From contig NW_026947503.1 of assembly GCF_034190915.1 (NCBI RefSeq), forward strand, positions 17,640,532 through 17,704,531: a DNA stretch of 64,000 nt, written 5' to 3'. The DNA is from Cavia porcellus (Eukaryota; Chordata; Mammalia; Rodentia; Caviidae). Below, one piece after another: positions 48,542 through 60,235 of the stretch (position 1 is its first letter; every line of letters begins with the position of its first letter). Made by a program: the position numbers and the translations under genes. The notes under the pieces were generated by a model, which saw nothing but the letters and a program-made list of their open reading frames with translations, had not been told where the DNA came from and made no database searches.

Positions 48542-48561
48542 AAAAAAGAGAGGAAAAAAAG
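48542..48561 (+). promoter_or_regulatory. Polypurine tract of the LINE-1 3'UTR
   Basis: An A/G-only tract, directly after the hairpin. Mammalian L1 3'UTRs commonly carry a purine-rich tract. The second copy (63262-63287, antisense) has the same tract at the same place. Confidence 0.55.
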
Positions 48562-48813
48562 TGCTCTAAAGTATACAACTGCAAGTGTGTTTAAGTGTGT
48601 TAAAATAGGTGACCATATTACTAGGGTTTGTTGCATCACAGAACAAAACTGTTTGCAGTCTCACTGTTTGAATGTCCAATTTGTATGCTTTAATCCTGTA
48701 ACTTGAACATCTATTTCTAAGATGACAATATGTAATCTATTAACTAGTGATTTCTTACTGTTTTTTTTGAAATTCTATATTACTTGTACCCTTATACTGT
48801 TTTTTCTGCTTTA

Positions 48814-48819
48814 AATAAA
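48814..48819 (+). terminator. LINE-1 polyadenylation signal
   Basis: AATAAA followed by 'atttaaaaaaaa', after which the 'agtcagtca' candidate target-site duplication begins. This defines the 3' end of the element. Confidence 0.8.
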
Positions 48820-48840
48820 ATTTAAAAAAAAGTCAGTCAC

Positions 48841-49734
48841 GTCTGTGTGTTGAAGCTTCTGTAATAGTTCCAGAAATACATGGAGGCTTCCAGTTGCAGG
48901 ACACTTTCATGTGCTGGGAAGTTGGTGCACCTCACTACAGTGACAGAGCTCCAGAGCTCAGACACTTCCAGAGTTACCCAATATAGTGTTTTAGACATGG
49001 ATCTTCATCTGAATCCTTTATGTCTGTTACTGATGTAACTGACCGACAAATGTGCTTCCTTAAGCTGCAAGCTTTTCTAGCAAATCAGTCAAACCTGAGA
49101 AGAAGATCATGGAAACATTTGCTTTAGAGACAGGTCAGACAGAAGTGTAGCTAGTAAGGAAACTTACTACTGGCTATTAGCAGCTGAAGTATGTGGTGAC
49201 AGTAAAAGGAAACTGGACTTTAGTCTGTGCTGGGGACTGTCTGCACCAACTCTGCTGTTGACTTCTAGGAGAGCTAGCTGGTGCCACAGTTAGTGTGGTG
49301 TTCACAGAAGTGTTGTGTATTAAGTGTTGAGAAAACAAGAGGGAAAAACAGCTTATTTCTTCCTATTTTCATGGCAGCAGCAAAAACATCAAAGGACAAA
49401 GGGATACAAGCAAGGTCACTCCGGTCTGGGCCCCAGAAATTCATTATATATACCTCTTTTTGTTGGAGAAAACAAATCATATAATTGAGCTCAGATTGAT
49501 AGATGAGGCAATATTTTCTGTCTCTATGGGATAAATTTCAAAATAATACAAAAAAGTCATAGATTAAGAAAGGCTTGAAAAACAATTGGAATTGACCATG
49601 CAATCTGCCACAATATTTATTTTCTTTTCTTATGTTTATTTATACACATCTATAAGATTTTTAAATGCATATATAATATATTACCAACTTTTTTGCCCTG
49701 TAACAAGTTATTAAATTTATACTCTTTTTCTGTA
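48841..49734. other. No recognisable feature
   Basis: Unique-looking flank of the LINE-1; overlapping antiparallel 67-codon frames at 49274-49484 are unsupported. Confidence 0.55.
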
Positions 49735-50222
49735 GTAAGTTGTGTTACTCTGTTTCAGCTCCTGTAACAAAATATACTGAATTGGGGAATTATAAAGAAC
49801 AGAAATTTACTGCTCACAGTCCTGGATGATTGGAAGTCTCAGATTAAAGTCCTGGCTGATTCGTGTCTGTTGAAGGCTTTCTGCTTCATTGTGGGCAGCT
49901 TGTTGCTGTGTTCTCAAAGGCTGAAAGCATTAACAAGTCCTCTTAGACATCTTTTATAAAGACAAATATTCCATTAATGAAGCTTTGCTCTCACATCTTT
50001 TTTTTTTTGTTGTTGCTGTTTTTTTTTTTTTTTTTTTTTTTTTGTACTGTAGATTGAACTCATGATCTTGCACTTGCCAGGCAGGTGCTGTTCCCTGAGC
50101 AATATGCCTGGCTGACCCTCACATCTGAATCGCCACTCAGATGTTCCACTTTCCAACACCACTGAACTAGGTATTAAGTTGCAGCACACAAATTTATGGC
50201 ATCCACAAACATGCAATCCAAA
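49735..50222 (-). mobile_element. Ancient ERVL/MaLR-like LTR (MLT/MST-type), antisense
   Basis: Third copy of the family at 10430-10815 and 14455-14926: 'gctcctgtaacaaaatatac', 'ctgctcacagtcctggatga', 'ttttataaagacaaatattc' and 'gttgcagcacacaaatttat'. It is split by the SINE at 49999-50117. Confidence 0.5.
49999..50117 (-). repeat. ID-like SINE in an LTR, 9-bp TSD
   Basis: A long T run at the left (with GTTGTTGCTG), then 'gattgaactcatgatcttgc' (reversed B-box region), 'ttgccaggcaggtgctg' and 'gagcaatatgcctggctg'. The target duplication 'ctcacatct' is perfect at 49990-49998 and 50118-50126. Confidence 0.9.
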
Positions 50223-50549
50223 GTAGAATTCTTAAAATTACTTTGTTACTATTTTGCTCTGAGAGATAAAGGTAAAATACAGTGTTTTTACTTGCTTTTT
50301 GTATTGGAAGTTGTCAATATAGTTTAAAAAACAGCTATTCAAAATTAAACATGTAAGGCAGCTAAACCAAATCAATAGTCTTCTTCTTTTAGTAACAGGT
50401 TTTATAGAGAATTATTCAAGATTAAAACTTTGTTTTTAGTAATAAAAGGGAGCCAGAATAAAGAGAAAATGTTTTACTTGTGATAGGGAGAATTTAGGGA
50501 AATATTTTCACAGTGGGAGCTCTGTCCATAGATAGGAATGCCATGTGTC
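50223..50549. other. No recognisable feature
   Basis: Spacer between two LTR insertions. Confidence 0.5.
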
Positions 50550-50996
50550 TGTTTTAGTTACTTTTCTCATTGCTAAGACAAAAATACCTGACACTCACGA
50601 GTTAAAGAAGGAAAGGTTTGCAGCAGTTTCTGTCTATGGTGAGTTGTATCCAAGGCAAACAGCAAGGCAGAGGCCCACGGATGAGAAGACACAGGCATTG
50701 GCAGGACAGCCAGCAGCAGTGAGTAGCAAGCATGCTTGCTTTCATGGCTCTTTTTATTATATCCAAGCTGAAAACTTGTTGACTGGCAAAATTCACATCA
50801 AAGGTGGGACTTGCCATTACCCACACCCAGAAGAAACATGCCAAACCAATCAGTGGATTAATCCAATTATCACACTTTTAATCTATAATCACACACCTTT
50901 AATCCACATTCACACACCCTAGATCCAGTCACCTCTGAAAAACCCCACTTGTGAGCCCATGAGGCTTTGTGGTCCATCTAGATACAAGTTGTAACC
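50550..50996 (-). mobile_element. Full-length MaLR solo LTR, antisense
   Basis: About 447 bp. Read on the minus strand it starts 'gttacaacttgtatctag' and has 'ccacaaagcctcatggg', 'gactggatctagggtgtgtg' and a 3' end 'gaaaagtaactaaaaca'. The same blocks are in the LTR at 57146-58252, so the two are one subfamily. Flanks gtgtc/gtgct are a weak 5-bp duplication. The 125-codon frame at 50545-50922 is antisense to the LTR and not a gene. Confidence 0.75.
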
Positions 50997-52295
50997 GTGC
51001 TCATACTGCCTGGTCAAATGATGGTACAGTGAGTTACACATTATTCACTTTTGTTCCTCTTTTGGAGGAACACCTGTGTCGGACACCACTACAAAGTGGT
51101 TCTGAGCAGGATTTAAAGTTAACTAATTGGATTTCTATGTTTATCTGTGAGTCTGTGCTAGGCCTAGGCCCCTTGCCTGGCAATGGGAGCTAATTCATAG
51201 TAAATGAACCTCTATGAATCACTGGTCCTGGCTGAGGCCTGTAGTAACCTCTGAGGCCAGAGATATCTCAAAGGGGAAGATAAGGCCACACTTGGCTCAA
51301 ACGTCAATTAAGTAGATGGAGACTGCAGCCTCAGAAATTACTCCTACAGTCTCACTCCAACCATGTCAGCATGAAGATAAGATAGTTCTACTAAATTAAC
51401 ATGATTATTACTTGGAGAGTCTTTGAAGTGACTCCCAAGGTTCTGCTCATGGCCTGCACTTTCTTCAGTTTCCCTGCTCTTTATTTGGACCTAATAAATA
51501 TGGGTGGTCCAGAGAAGTCTTTCTTTTAGCCCCAGAGTCTTGAACTCAGGTAAAGGGTTGTGACCCTCCTGGAGCCCTAAACTTATACCAGTTGCCTCAT
51601 TTATTTAAGTCTTCCCTGTGCATTCATTTGGGAGATTAGGGATCTAGGTCAGGATCCAATACACCTGAAGGTGGGGCATCACTTTTGCACTTCTGAGTCT
51701 GTCCACCTGCACGCTGAGCATATCTTACTGAGACCTCAGTCATAGTTATGGACCTTCAATTCCTTGGCTTATATGAGTTGGTCAAAAAAGTGGGTAAACA
51801 TCATTCCTTGCATTAATTCTTCTGGATATTTCAGAGGCAAATAGGCAGATGTGGTGTGTAAATTTTTCCCCAATTCTTCACCTTTTAATTTTGATTGTGA
51901 ACATATATTTTAGACCATATAAAATTTAAAATAAATATACTAATATTCTTCATGTTTTCATTTTTCAGAAAAAAACTGGTAGTCTGTTTTCCATCTCATC
52001 ATTTCTTACCCATACTTCACCCATTAGAAAAAATACAACATTCATATGAGTTGCCTCAATAAACATTTGCAAAACAGAAATTTTTCTAGGTGAGATTTTT
52101 TAATTGCTATGTCTTTTTTCATGATATCGCATTAGTTGTATTATTAATAGAATTAACACTTAGAATATTTTTTCTCCAAACATAAAGTTATTCTAGATCA
52201 TCAGGAGTTTATTTTTAAATGATACTGTGTTTGTATATCTGGCAATATAATCTGTGATATTAGTACAGTGGCTAATAGACTGTCAAAGGCCTCTG
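50997..52295. other. No recognisable feature
   Basis: Unique-looking DNA, somewhat GC-richer to 51780. Confidence 0.5.
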
Positions 52296-52465
52296 AAATC
52301 AGTCATCTTAGTTCTGATCCGTATTTGACATCATTGATTAACCTCTCTGGATTCCAGTTTCTTCGTGTGCTAACCAGAGATGATGACAAAATATGCTCCC
52401 GCTTTGTTGTGAGAAGTATATGTGATAGTACTGGCTCTTTAAGTGATTTCAATAAATGTAAGTTG
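52296..52465 (+). repeat. MIR SINE relic
   Basis: 'ttaacctctctggattccag', 'tttcttcgtgtgctaacca', 'gatgatgacaaaatatgctc', 'gttgtgagaagtatatgtg' is the forward MIR order. Confidence 0.6.
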
Positions 52466-53164
52466 TTTTTAAAGTTATTAAGATTTGAATAGGAAATAGC
52501 TATTGTATTTAACTTTATCACATTAAATAAACTGATGACATTGCATATATTTTTCACTTTCTAAGACGCTTTTACTTTCTTCAAAAATATCTTTTCACTG
52601 TTGATGTTTCCTCATAATACATATTCTTCATTCTTTCTTTTATTTTACTCTGCCCTGATTTCTTTTATCACATTCCTTTAATTCTCTTCTTGGTTGTCTT
52701 CCACATTTGTGTGTTTTGATTTTTCTCCCCCTCTTTGGAGACTTGATTTGTGTAAGCTGATGCTGATCCCCACTGCAGTGCTGTATAGGGAGACTTCCAG
52801 CTCAGGCTTCAGTTCTGGTTGCTCAGATCATCCTCTCCTCTCCTCGAAGTTTCTATTTCATTTAATTTCAGATCAGCTCACTTGTACTCATCATGGTTTT
52901 GTTAAGCTGCTACTGCATCAGGCTCTGTAGGATGCTCCAGAAATAAGAGTGAAAAACAATTCTCAAAGATCTCCATTAACTTTCTTCAAAATACACGATA
53001 TATGATAAAAAGCTAAAACAAATGCTATAAATTTTAAAAAATTTATTATAGTAAAAGACCCATTGCAATTAATCTTCTTAAAATACTTCCCTTCACTTTG
53101 AACACTTATTTCATAGTTGTTACCAAGATTTTGAAAAAATAATGTTGCTGTATTCTCCAGCCAG
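52466..53164. other. No recognisable feature
   Basis: Unique-looking spacer; frame at 52694-52930 unsupported. Confidence 0.5.
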
Positions 53165-53270
53165 AACTTGAATTCACTGTGTAACCCACACTGTCCTCAA
53201 ACTCATGATAATCTTTCATTCTCTTGCGGGGACTGGGATTACAGCTGTGCTGCACCACACCTGGCTGCTT
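53165..53270 (-). repeat. B1-like SINE, antisense
   Basis: 'gaattcactgtgtaacccac', 'gtcctcaaactcatgat', 'gactgggattacagctgtg' and 'caccacacctggct' are the reversed B1 blocks. Confidence 0.8.
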
Positions 53271-53480
53271 GCCCCTTTCTGAAGCAATTTTGAAAGTTCT
53301 CTTTCATGAATATCTTTAGTTGTGTTGTCATGGCTGTTTTGATGTTGTGAATTGGTTCAAACTGTGCATGTTTCATGGTGTCTTTGACTTTGAAGAAGAG
53401 CCAAAGTCAAACAGTGTCAGATCCAGTGGATAAAGTGGTTGAGGATAAGGTTGAGCTTAAGGTCATTTGTTGATGTTGTT

Positions 53481-53550
53481 CTGGGGATTGAGTTTATGAC
53501 CTCATACTTGCCAGGCAGGTGATTATGCCACTGAGCTAAATCTCCAGCCC
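53481..53550 (-). repeat. tRNA-derived ID-like SINE, antisense
   Basis: 'ctggggattgagtttatgac', 'ttgccaggcaggtgattatg', 'ccactgagctaaatctccag' (reversed A box). It lacks a long T tail. Flanks 'catttgttgatgttgtt' and 'cattgtgattttgtt' may be a decayed target duplication. Confidence 0.75.
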
Positions 53551-55794
53551 TCACATTGTGATTTTGTTCAAAAGTCTGATTTTCCTTTGGACATTGCTTG
53601 GCAACACCATTCACCATGTTTTTGTTCACATCTCACAAAAAACCAACAAAAGACTTCCAGAGCTGTTACAAAGAATGGCAATAATGATTAATTAAGTATC
53701 TTGAAAACAAGGCAGAACATTTTGAGAAGGATTAATGGTAATGTGTCTTTTTCTGTAAGACCATTTTAGAATTTATTATATATTTCTATCATTCTTGGCA
53801 GTGGTAAGATATTTGGGTGCATATTAGGATACGAGTATACGTGGGTATCATGGAGACTCCAGGGTGTCTTTATGCACAGTCTTCTCCTTGAGCAGGCTTG
53901 TAGGGGAAAGGGCTTAAGGGCTTAAAGGATGAGTTTGAAGCATCTGGATAGGAAAAAGAAACTAGAAATAATTCTTAGGCACAAAAACACTGCTGGTAAA
54001 GATAAGGACCACAAAACCATGTCCAGCATAGCAGAAATACATATTTCATGATTACCAAAGCATGAAGCACAGAGGGAGGTGAATCTAATGTTTGGTTATT
54101 TCTATCTTAATCACTACTGAGAAAAACAAAAGCTTGAAAGAGTTCTATGGATAGGAGGGATAAAAAAGATAATATAAAATATAATACAGTACAATTTCAG
54201 TTTAAAAGCAACCTTGCTGTTTCTTTATTCTATAAGAAGGGGACTGACACCACTTACTTTGCAATTCTCTTTTCTCCTAGATCCGTGCTTCAATATGTTG
54301 AGAAGAATAATATGGTACCCAGAATTGAGAATTTTGCAATATAAAACTAATATCCAGGAAACTTGAAGGTGGAATAAAGTAGAGAACAACCTATGTATGT
54401 AGCTGGGATATTTGGAAAGTTTAGATTCAAGAGTGAAAATTATTTTAAAGAATAATAGCCATTCATAAGACAAGAACAGTGTGACCAGGCTGAGGTTTTC
54501 TATATGGCATTACTGTATTTTCTAGAAGATTTTCACATCTTCCTATGTGAAGCCATTCAGTTTTTTTAAAGTGACTGAAAAATCATTTAGTTTTTCCTAG
54601 ACTGCTCTTAGACATATATCTCATATATTTACATATAAATATGAATATAAACTATTAGAGATCTATTTTGTAAATTTAGCTTACATTTTTACCCCAAGAA
54701 ATATTTGTATTCTCTCTTACTATTGTAATGTCAATTATGGAGTTGAGTTTTTTGCCAGAAGTGAATTTTAAAAATGTTATCAATAATTTTAGGAAATATT
54801 TCTGATTTATTGTCAAATTTGATGAAAAGGATAATAACTAAGGAGTCAAACTATTTTCTAGACTAAAACTTAAAATATGAGAGAAGACATTCTCTTGCCT
54901 ATAGATGTAAATACTAGTCCATGTTTCTGAGCCTATGTTCTGCATCAGTGAACTAAAGATTGCATATAGTATATTGAGCTGCATTCAGTGCTTGGAATCA
55001 TTTTCTCAACAACAATACATCTTCAAAGAAACTAACATGGGAAACATCAGACACGAGAGAGCCATTGAATTTCAATCAGCAATTTATTATATGAATTTCA
55101 AATGTGGAAGCAATTTCCTCCAAATATTTTTGAAATTGAGTTTCATCACAGAAATACAAATTATTATATAGAGTCTTAATTCATCTTATGGCCTTTAAGA
55201 AAGCTTAAGCCCCGGTGGAAATAGTCTTAGTTATGACTTCTGCACTTGTGGGCATTCTAGAAAGTAATCTGTTCTTTATTCACATTTACTAACTTTTTTA
55301 CTCTTTTGTAGTTGGTTTCTTGATAGTTTAAAGAGAAACTGTGATTTATCAGTTACATGTCTTTTAAAGTTCATGTCAATGACACTCTATAAAATCCAAT
55401 CACTGCCTTTATTCAGTTTGCCCGCCTTATTTTACAGATTCTGATATGAATTGCTCAACGAGATGGGAAACTTGAGCTACAAAACCATTCAAGCAGAAAG
55501 TGACACATTTTTGACCATCCACAAAATTCTCATCCTAAATTTCGAGGGAAGCTGTATAGTTTTAAATTTTACCCTTGACAAAAGTGTTATGTGAAGTTGA
55601 ATGAATGGCAAAAGAGTCAGCTGCAGAATTCTCTCTCCCTATTTCTTATTATCTATCTTTCATTTTGCTCATTTCCTATTATCTGTGTTTCGCTTTGGTC
55701 TTTTATTTACTTATACTTTGCATTTCTCATTTAAAAGAAACCATTTAATATTTTAACTTGTGTGTCTGATTTATTTCACTTTTTAAATTTTTAT
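53551..55794. other. No recognisable feature
   Basis: AT-rich DNA without named repeats; short frames at 54147-54473 and 54935-55171 are unsupported. Confidence 0.55.
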
Positions 55795-55920
55795 TTTTAT
55801 TAGCACAGCCAGTACAGAAGCCAGTATGAAGATTTCTCAAAAAAATAAAACTAGAAATTACGTTTGACTCAGATATTTCTTTCTAAGTATCATCTTGAAA
55901 AAGTTGAAGACATCATATTC
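55795..55920 (+). mobile_element. Small old LINE-1 ORF2 fragment
   Basis: 'gccagtatgaagatttctc', 'aaaaaaataaaactagaaat' and 'ttgactcagatatttctttc' match the C-terminal ORF2 segment around the 'W-R-F-L' block of L1, diverged. Confidence 0.45.
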
Positions 55921-57145
55921 TTGTTGTTTACTCTTGGCATGATAGCATAGATGTTTGTTAACTTAAACCATTTTGACATGTAAAGACAAAAGTAATTTTT
56001 CACTGACGGAACAGATCTGCCCACATGTTTATTGTCTCTTGGATATGCCTCAGTTTTGTATCTAACTGAGGAATGTTACAATTCCATAACCATGCCAGCT
56101 GCTAAAATGCTATTTGAACCACTCATAACATCTTACTAGCTTTCTATTAATTAGGTGTTGAATCAAACCTTTTACATGTGACCATTTTACTTTTATGTGC
56201 AACATGTGATTTTCTCTATTTAAAGCTTACACTTTGGCTTCTCTATTCCCCTCAACAATCAAAATCAGTGCTAGAGGTTAAATAAAGATATTGGCTCAAA
56301 TAAGATTTTCTGCAAAAACAAAATGAGAAACTGCTGGGTGAAATTTAAGATAAACAAAAGGAATGTGTCATGAACAGAATGATAATAATATGGAATACTG
56401 AAAATTTAGTGTTATTTGAACTGTTGCAGAACAGTGATGAAAATTGAAGCAAGTCATTCGGTTGTTTGATATAATTAATTCCCATTTCTTGAAGAAGGGA
56501 CAAATCTAATAGATATACAACATTGCTATATTTCATGGCACTAACGAGAATGAAATCTCCATAGTCATAATAGTCATATAATGTAAGTATTGAATATAAT
56601 AGAAGTGGAATTTAATGAGCAACAAAACACTAAAAGTAAAGGAGTACATTTTGTTTAAAACACTAGTACTAATTTGTTGGTTGTTATCTTTGGAAGCGTA
56701 AGATAAAAAATAAATCTCAAAGATAAAATAGATGACAAAAATAACTTGGGATGATTATCTTTAATTTTAAAGAATTTTTATAACTTTCAAATAATGTGAA
56801 AAATTTTCCCAGAAAGTAATATTCTCTAAAAGTTTAGTATTTTAGTAATATATCTACAATATTTTTTCCTATTGGACAGAAAATTATTTCTATCTGTGTG
56901 TACTTTTTCTGAGAAAAGATAATTCACTCTTTACAAATATGATGTGATTATACTATGACACACATGATAACTAAGAGGCTAATCTGTTCACTAAACGCTT
57001 AGGGTGATTCCCATCCAGAACTAAAGTTCATAGAGTAAGTCACAGATGTCCAGACAATGTGAGTAATGTGTTTTAAGGACATTCCTTCTGGGGATTTGAA
57101 TCATGAGTTATTTATACCTTTTTTTTAAAAGACTGAATAATGAAT
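55921..57145. other. No recognisable feature
   Basis: AT-rich unique-looking DNA. Confidence 0.55.
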
Positions 57146-58252
57146 TGTTATGGTCTTTATCTAGCTGTCCCCACAAAGCCTCATGGATCATAAGTGGGAA
57201 TTTATCGAGGTGGCTGGATCTAGGGTGTGTGATAATGGGATCAAGGTTGTGATGCTGGAAAGATTCACAGTGAGATGGTAGGCTTATGGCTGCCCTGCTC
57301 TGGGTACCAGTGCTGCCTAGTGTAAGGTTGGGTAGCTTGGCTAAGATAAAAGAGACAGAAAGAGATTTGCTCCCTGTGACATGCAGCTTGCTGCTGTTTC
57401 TGCCTCCTGCATGTTGTGAACTTTGTTTTAAATTTTACTTTAAAGAAGATAAAACAATAAAACCAATAAAAACAACCAGTATAAGAGATATAGGCTAAAA
57501 ACATTACAAAATCAACAATAGTACCACAATGCCTCCTGATGTCTTCAAAATAACTGCAGATAACTTCGGACCTAGTAAAAATCAAACAGAACAGAATAGA
57601 ATAGAAATAATAAACACAAGACAATGAATGCAATAAAGGACTTCAAAATAAGCCAATAGTAAATCCAAAATTGCTATCATAATATATTGGGTTCCTGGCA
57701 TTGGGTTTGAAAAACAAAACAAAACAGAATAAAATGCAATGCAACAAAACAATGGAAACATCACAGGACCTCAAAACAAGACCACAGAGAACCAACAATG
57801 GCTGCATACTCAGAAGGAGATCCCCTTCTCCCCAGATGTCACACTGTGTACCACTGTCCTCTAAACCCATGATCAGGCCACTGGCCCCAGACCTGGAAAG
57901 CTAGTGGCATGCCAAAGCGCCACCACATCCAATTGCATTTCACCTCCATAGCTACCATCACAGTCTGTGTTTCTCCAGATAAGCCTGTCACAGACAGCCA
58001 ATGGAGGGTGGGAAGATGCGGGTGTAGAGTGGGCTGTGAGATGGTGCTTCTTGTTTGCCTGCCCTTGGTTGGCAAACGGCCTGTTTTTTTTTTTTCCCCC
58101 CCTCGGTGATACACCTCTGTCATGTGCCACCCTGCTTTGGAGCCAGCTGATTGGGACTAAAACCTCTACAAACTGTGAACTAAATAAACCTTTCCTCTTT
58201 TAAGTTGGGCTTTAGATATTTTGTTTCAGCAATGAGCAAAACAAGCAAGACA
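57146..58252 (+). mobile_element. MaLR LTR split by a LINE-1 3'UTR
   Basis: The left half starts 'tgttatggtctttatctag' and carries 'gtggctggatctagggtgtg'. The right half has 'gactaaaacctctacaaac', AATAAA at 58183-58188 and 'agatattttgtttcagcaa', ending near 'agcaagaca' at 58252. Without the ~560-620 bp foreign block the LTR would be near 490-550 bp, like the others here. No internal region and no clear 5-bp duplication. Confidence 0.7.
57422..57985 (-). mobile_element. LINE-1 3'UTR fragment, antisense, inside the LTR
   Basis: The left end 'ttttaaattttactttaaag' is a reversed L1 tail with signal. The ~150-bp anchors recur near 57525 and 57676 (152 bp apart), with a third near 57795. The right block from about 57800 to 'ctccagat' matches 3760-3960 and not the 43-49 kb LINE-1. 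Short frames on both strands at 57265-58203 are products of this block and the LTR. Confidence 0.7.
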
Positions 58253-58302
58253 TTTACCAGTAAGGGAATAATTGCATTGATAAAAACTTGAGAGGGAAGG
58301 GA

Positions 58303-58441
58303 TTGAGACAGTATCTTGCTATGTAGTTCACATTGGCTTTGAACTCACTATTTAGCTCAGAGTTGTCTTGAATTCTAGGTGATCCACCTGCCTCAGCCTT
58401 CCGAGTGCTAGGATTACAGGCCTGTACCAACACACCTGATG
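58303..58441 (-). repeat. B1-like SINE with internal duplication, antisense
   Basis: 'gagacagtatcttgctatgt' (reversed 3' end), two successive 'tgtagttcacattggctttg' / 'tttagctcagagttgtcttg' blocks (the duplication), then 'gcctcagccttccgagtgct' and 'ggattacaggcctgtacc'. Confidence 0.85.
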
Positions 58442-59044
58442 CATAGATAAAATTAAAAAAAAAACAATGTAATAATTTATGTATTTTAATATTCTAACAT
58501 CTTTCATTTGTGTAAGTCAGGTTTTGTTTCAGTAAAGATATTCATTAATCCTTGAACATCTAAAAATGCTTTGCTTGCCTTCATTCAAGAAAAATCATCT
58601 GGCTGGGCATAGGACTAATTACTTCTAAATTTAATGTGTAACCTGATGTCCTGTTGGCATTAACCTTGTAAGGAGATGAATTAAACAACAAATGGTTTGG
58701 AAACAGCCTGACATTTGCTGAAGCAGCATTATTGATCTACATGCAAAGGACTTACGATTTAGGTGACTTTGAATTCATGCCCATTCTAAAAATAGTTTGT
58801 ATCATTTGCTGATTGAAATAATTGAGCTAGATGATTTCCACAGAACTTCCCAGTTTCCAAACTTTATAGCTTATTGTCATGTTTAACATTACTAGAATAT
58901 ATTGAAATACTATGTTAAACAAGCGTTTATTAAGTAATTAAAGGATATAGACCAGTAGTTGAAAAGAGCTGTATTTTGCAATATTTGGTAGAATTACCCT
59001 TTTTGTCAAAGAAGAGAGATATAACATTTTCGTTTTTTTAAAAT
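58442..59044. other. No recognisable feature
   Basis: AT-rich spacer. Confidence 0.5.
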
Positions 59045-59215
59045 TCATCGTATGTGAAGATATGGGCAACTGTTCGGAAGAAAACAAGACATTACGGTAG
59101 CCATAGTAAATATCCTATTATTTTGCTTTGAAAGCTGTGTCACTTACATTGTTTTCTTCTGATCTATTTTATTCTGTTTTATTGTTTATTTTTACCCTCT
59201 TTAAAATAAAAGAAA
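59045..59215 (+). mobile_element. LINE-1 3'UTR fragment, sense, single ~150-bp unit
   Basis: 'gatatgggcaactgttcgga', 'gacattacggtagccatag', 'cctattattttgctttgaa', 'tattttattctgttttattg' and a final AAATAAAA are the blocks of one array unit plus the tail. Confidence 0.65.
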
Positions 59216-59435
59216 AATTTTCTTTTTTTAAATGTTATTTTATTGTGCTAAAAGCATTTAACATGAGACCTACTCTCTGCAACTTTTCAAATGATTTACA
59301 AAGTTAGATATAATTTCCTACAATTGATTAATTATAGGCATAATTACCTACAGTAGATCAATTAGAGATGTAATTTTGTAGAGTTTATTCATCTAGGTTA
59401 ACTGAATCTTTATTTTCATTAACTAGCAATTTCTT

Positions 59436-59524
59436 GGGGCTGAGAGTTAAGCTTAGCAGAATAAGCACCTGCCTGGCAAGTGTGAGGTCATGAGTTCATC
59501 ACTGGTACAAAAAAAAAAAAAAAA
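59436..59524 (+). repeat. tRNA-derived ID-like SINE
   Basis: 'ggggctgagagttaagctta' (A box), 'cacctgcctggcaagtgtga' and 'ggtcatgagttcatcactgg' (B box), then a pure A tail of about 16. It abuts the 3' end of the old antisense L1. Confidence 0.8.
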
Positions 59525-59527
59525 CTT

Positions 59528-60225
59528 CTTTCTCAATTGTTCTAAATTTGACAATTTTAAATACAAGACATCAGTATTTCTCCTGGAATAAGTAGTTTAT
59601 TTTACTTACATAACGTTCTCTAAGTCATTCATGCAGTCTCATAATTCATAGCTTGTTTGAGAACTCAGCAGTATTTGATTATATGTACAAACTGCATTCT
59701 CTTTATTTATCCATCCATGACCATCTATATCTTCCCACTGGATATCATAAACACTATTGCAATATCTGTTAGTATCTTTTTGGTGTCTTGATTTCAAGTA
59801 TTTCGGTTGATTTAAGACTATGATTGATTTATTTCTTTTTATTTTCTGCAAAGCCTCTGTTTTGTTTTCCAGGGTGGTATAACCATTTTACCACCTAATT
59901 AACGGCACCCAGGTGTTCTAATTTCTTTTCCTTTTGCCAAAACTTGCCTTTTTATTTTTATTAATACCCATCAGGACTGTGTGAAGTGATATCTTATCAT
60001 GGTTGTCCTTTGAATTTCCACAATAATGGGTCATGGTAAATATTTGTTCTTTGGGAAAATATCTATTTATCTATTTAGCTCATTTTTAATCAGATTATTG
60101 GAGTTTTTGTTAAGGAGTTGTTCTTAAGGATTTTAGAGATTAACCTCTTATCACATACATGTTTTCAAAATATTTTCTTTCATTCTATAGATCGCCTTTT
60201 CTCTTGTTTATTGTTTCATGAAAAA
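59528..60225 (-). mobile_element. Old LINE-1, ORF2 3' part (sense half of an inverted L1)
   Basis: On the minus strand, from 60225 leftwards, it runs from the segment after the 'F-C-T-A-K-E' block through the C-terminal part ('tttatttatccatccatgac' is a reversed L1 landmark) to the 3'-terminal region near 59530. No ~150-bp units, so it belongs to another and older L1 lineage. Confidence 0.65.
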
Positions 60226-60235
60226 ACAAATCAAT

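Larger units (their letters stand above)
42970..48840 (+). mobile_element. LINE-1 element, 5'-truncated in ORF1, broken ORF2
   Basis: One continuous L1: C-terminal part of ORF1, a short inter-ORF spacer (~50 bp), ORF2 with endonuclease, reverse transcriptase and C-terminal parts, then a 1.4 kb 3'UTR and an A tail. A possible target-site duplication 'agtcagtca' occurs at 42970-42978 and again at 48831-48839 directly after the A tail. The ~130 bases between the left copy and the first recognisable ORF1 codons are GC-rich and not recognised. The element is dead: stops and frameshifts interrupt ORF2 and a SINE lies inside it. By its degree of decay it is younger than the other coding L1 pieces in the window. 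Confidence 0.85.

Noticed and set aside
50545..50922. 125-codon open frame
   Set aside because: It is antisense to a complete MaLR solo LTR, a non-coding element.
57265..58203. Cluster of open frames on both strands
   Set aside because: All lie in an LTR interrupted by LINE-1 3'UTR; none is conserved with the equivalent segment at 3.3-4.0 kb as a protein.
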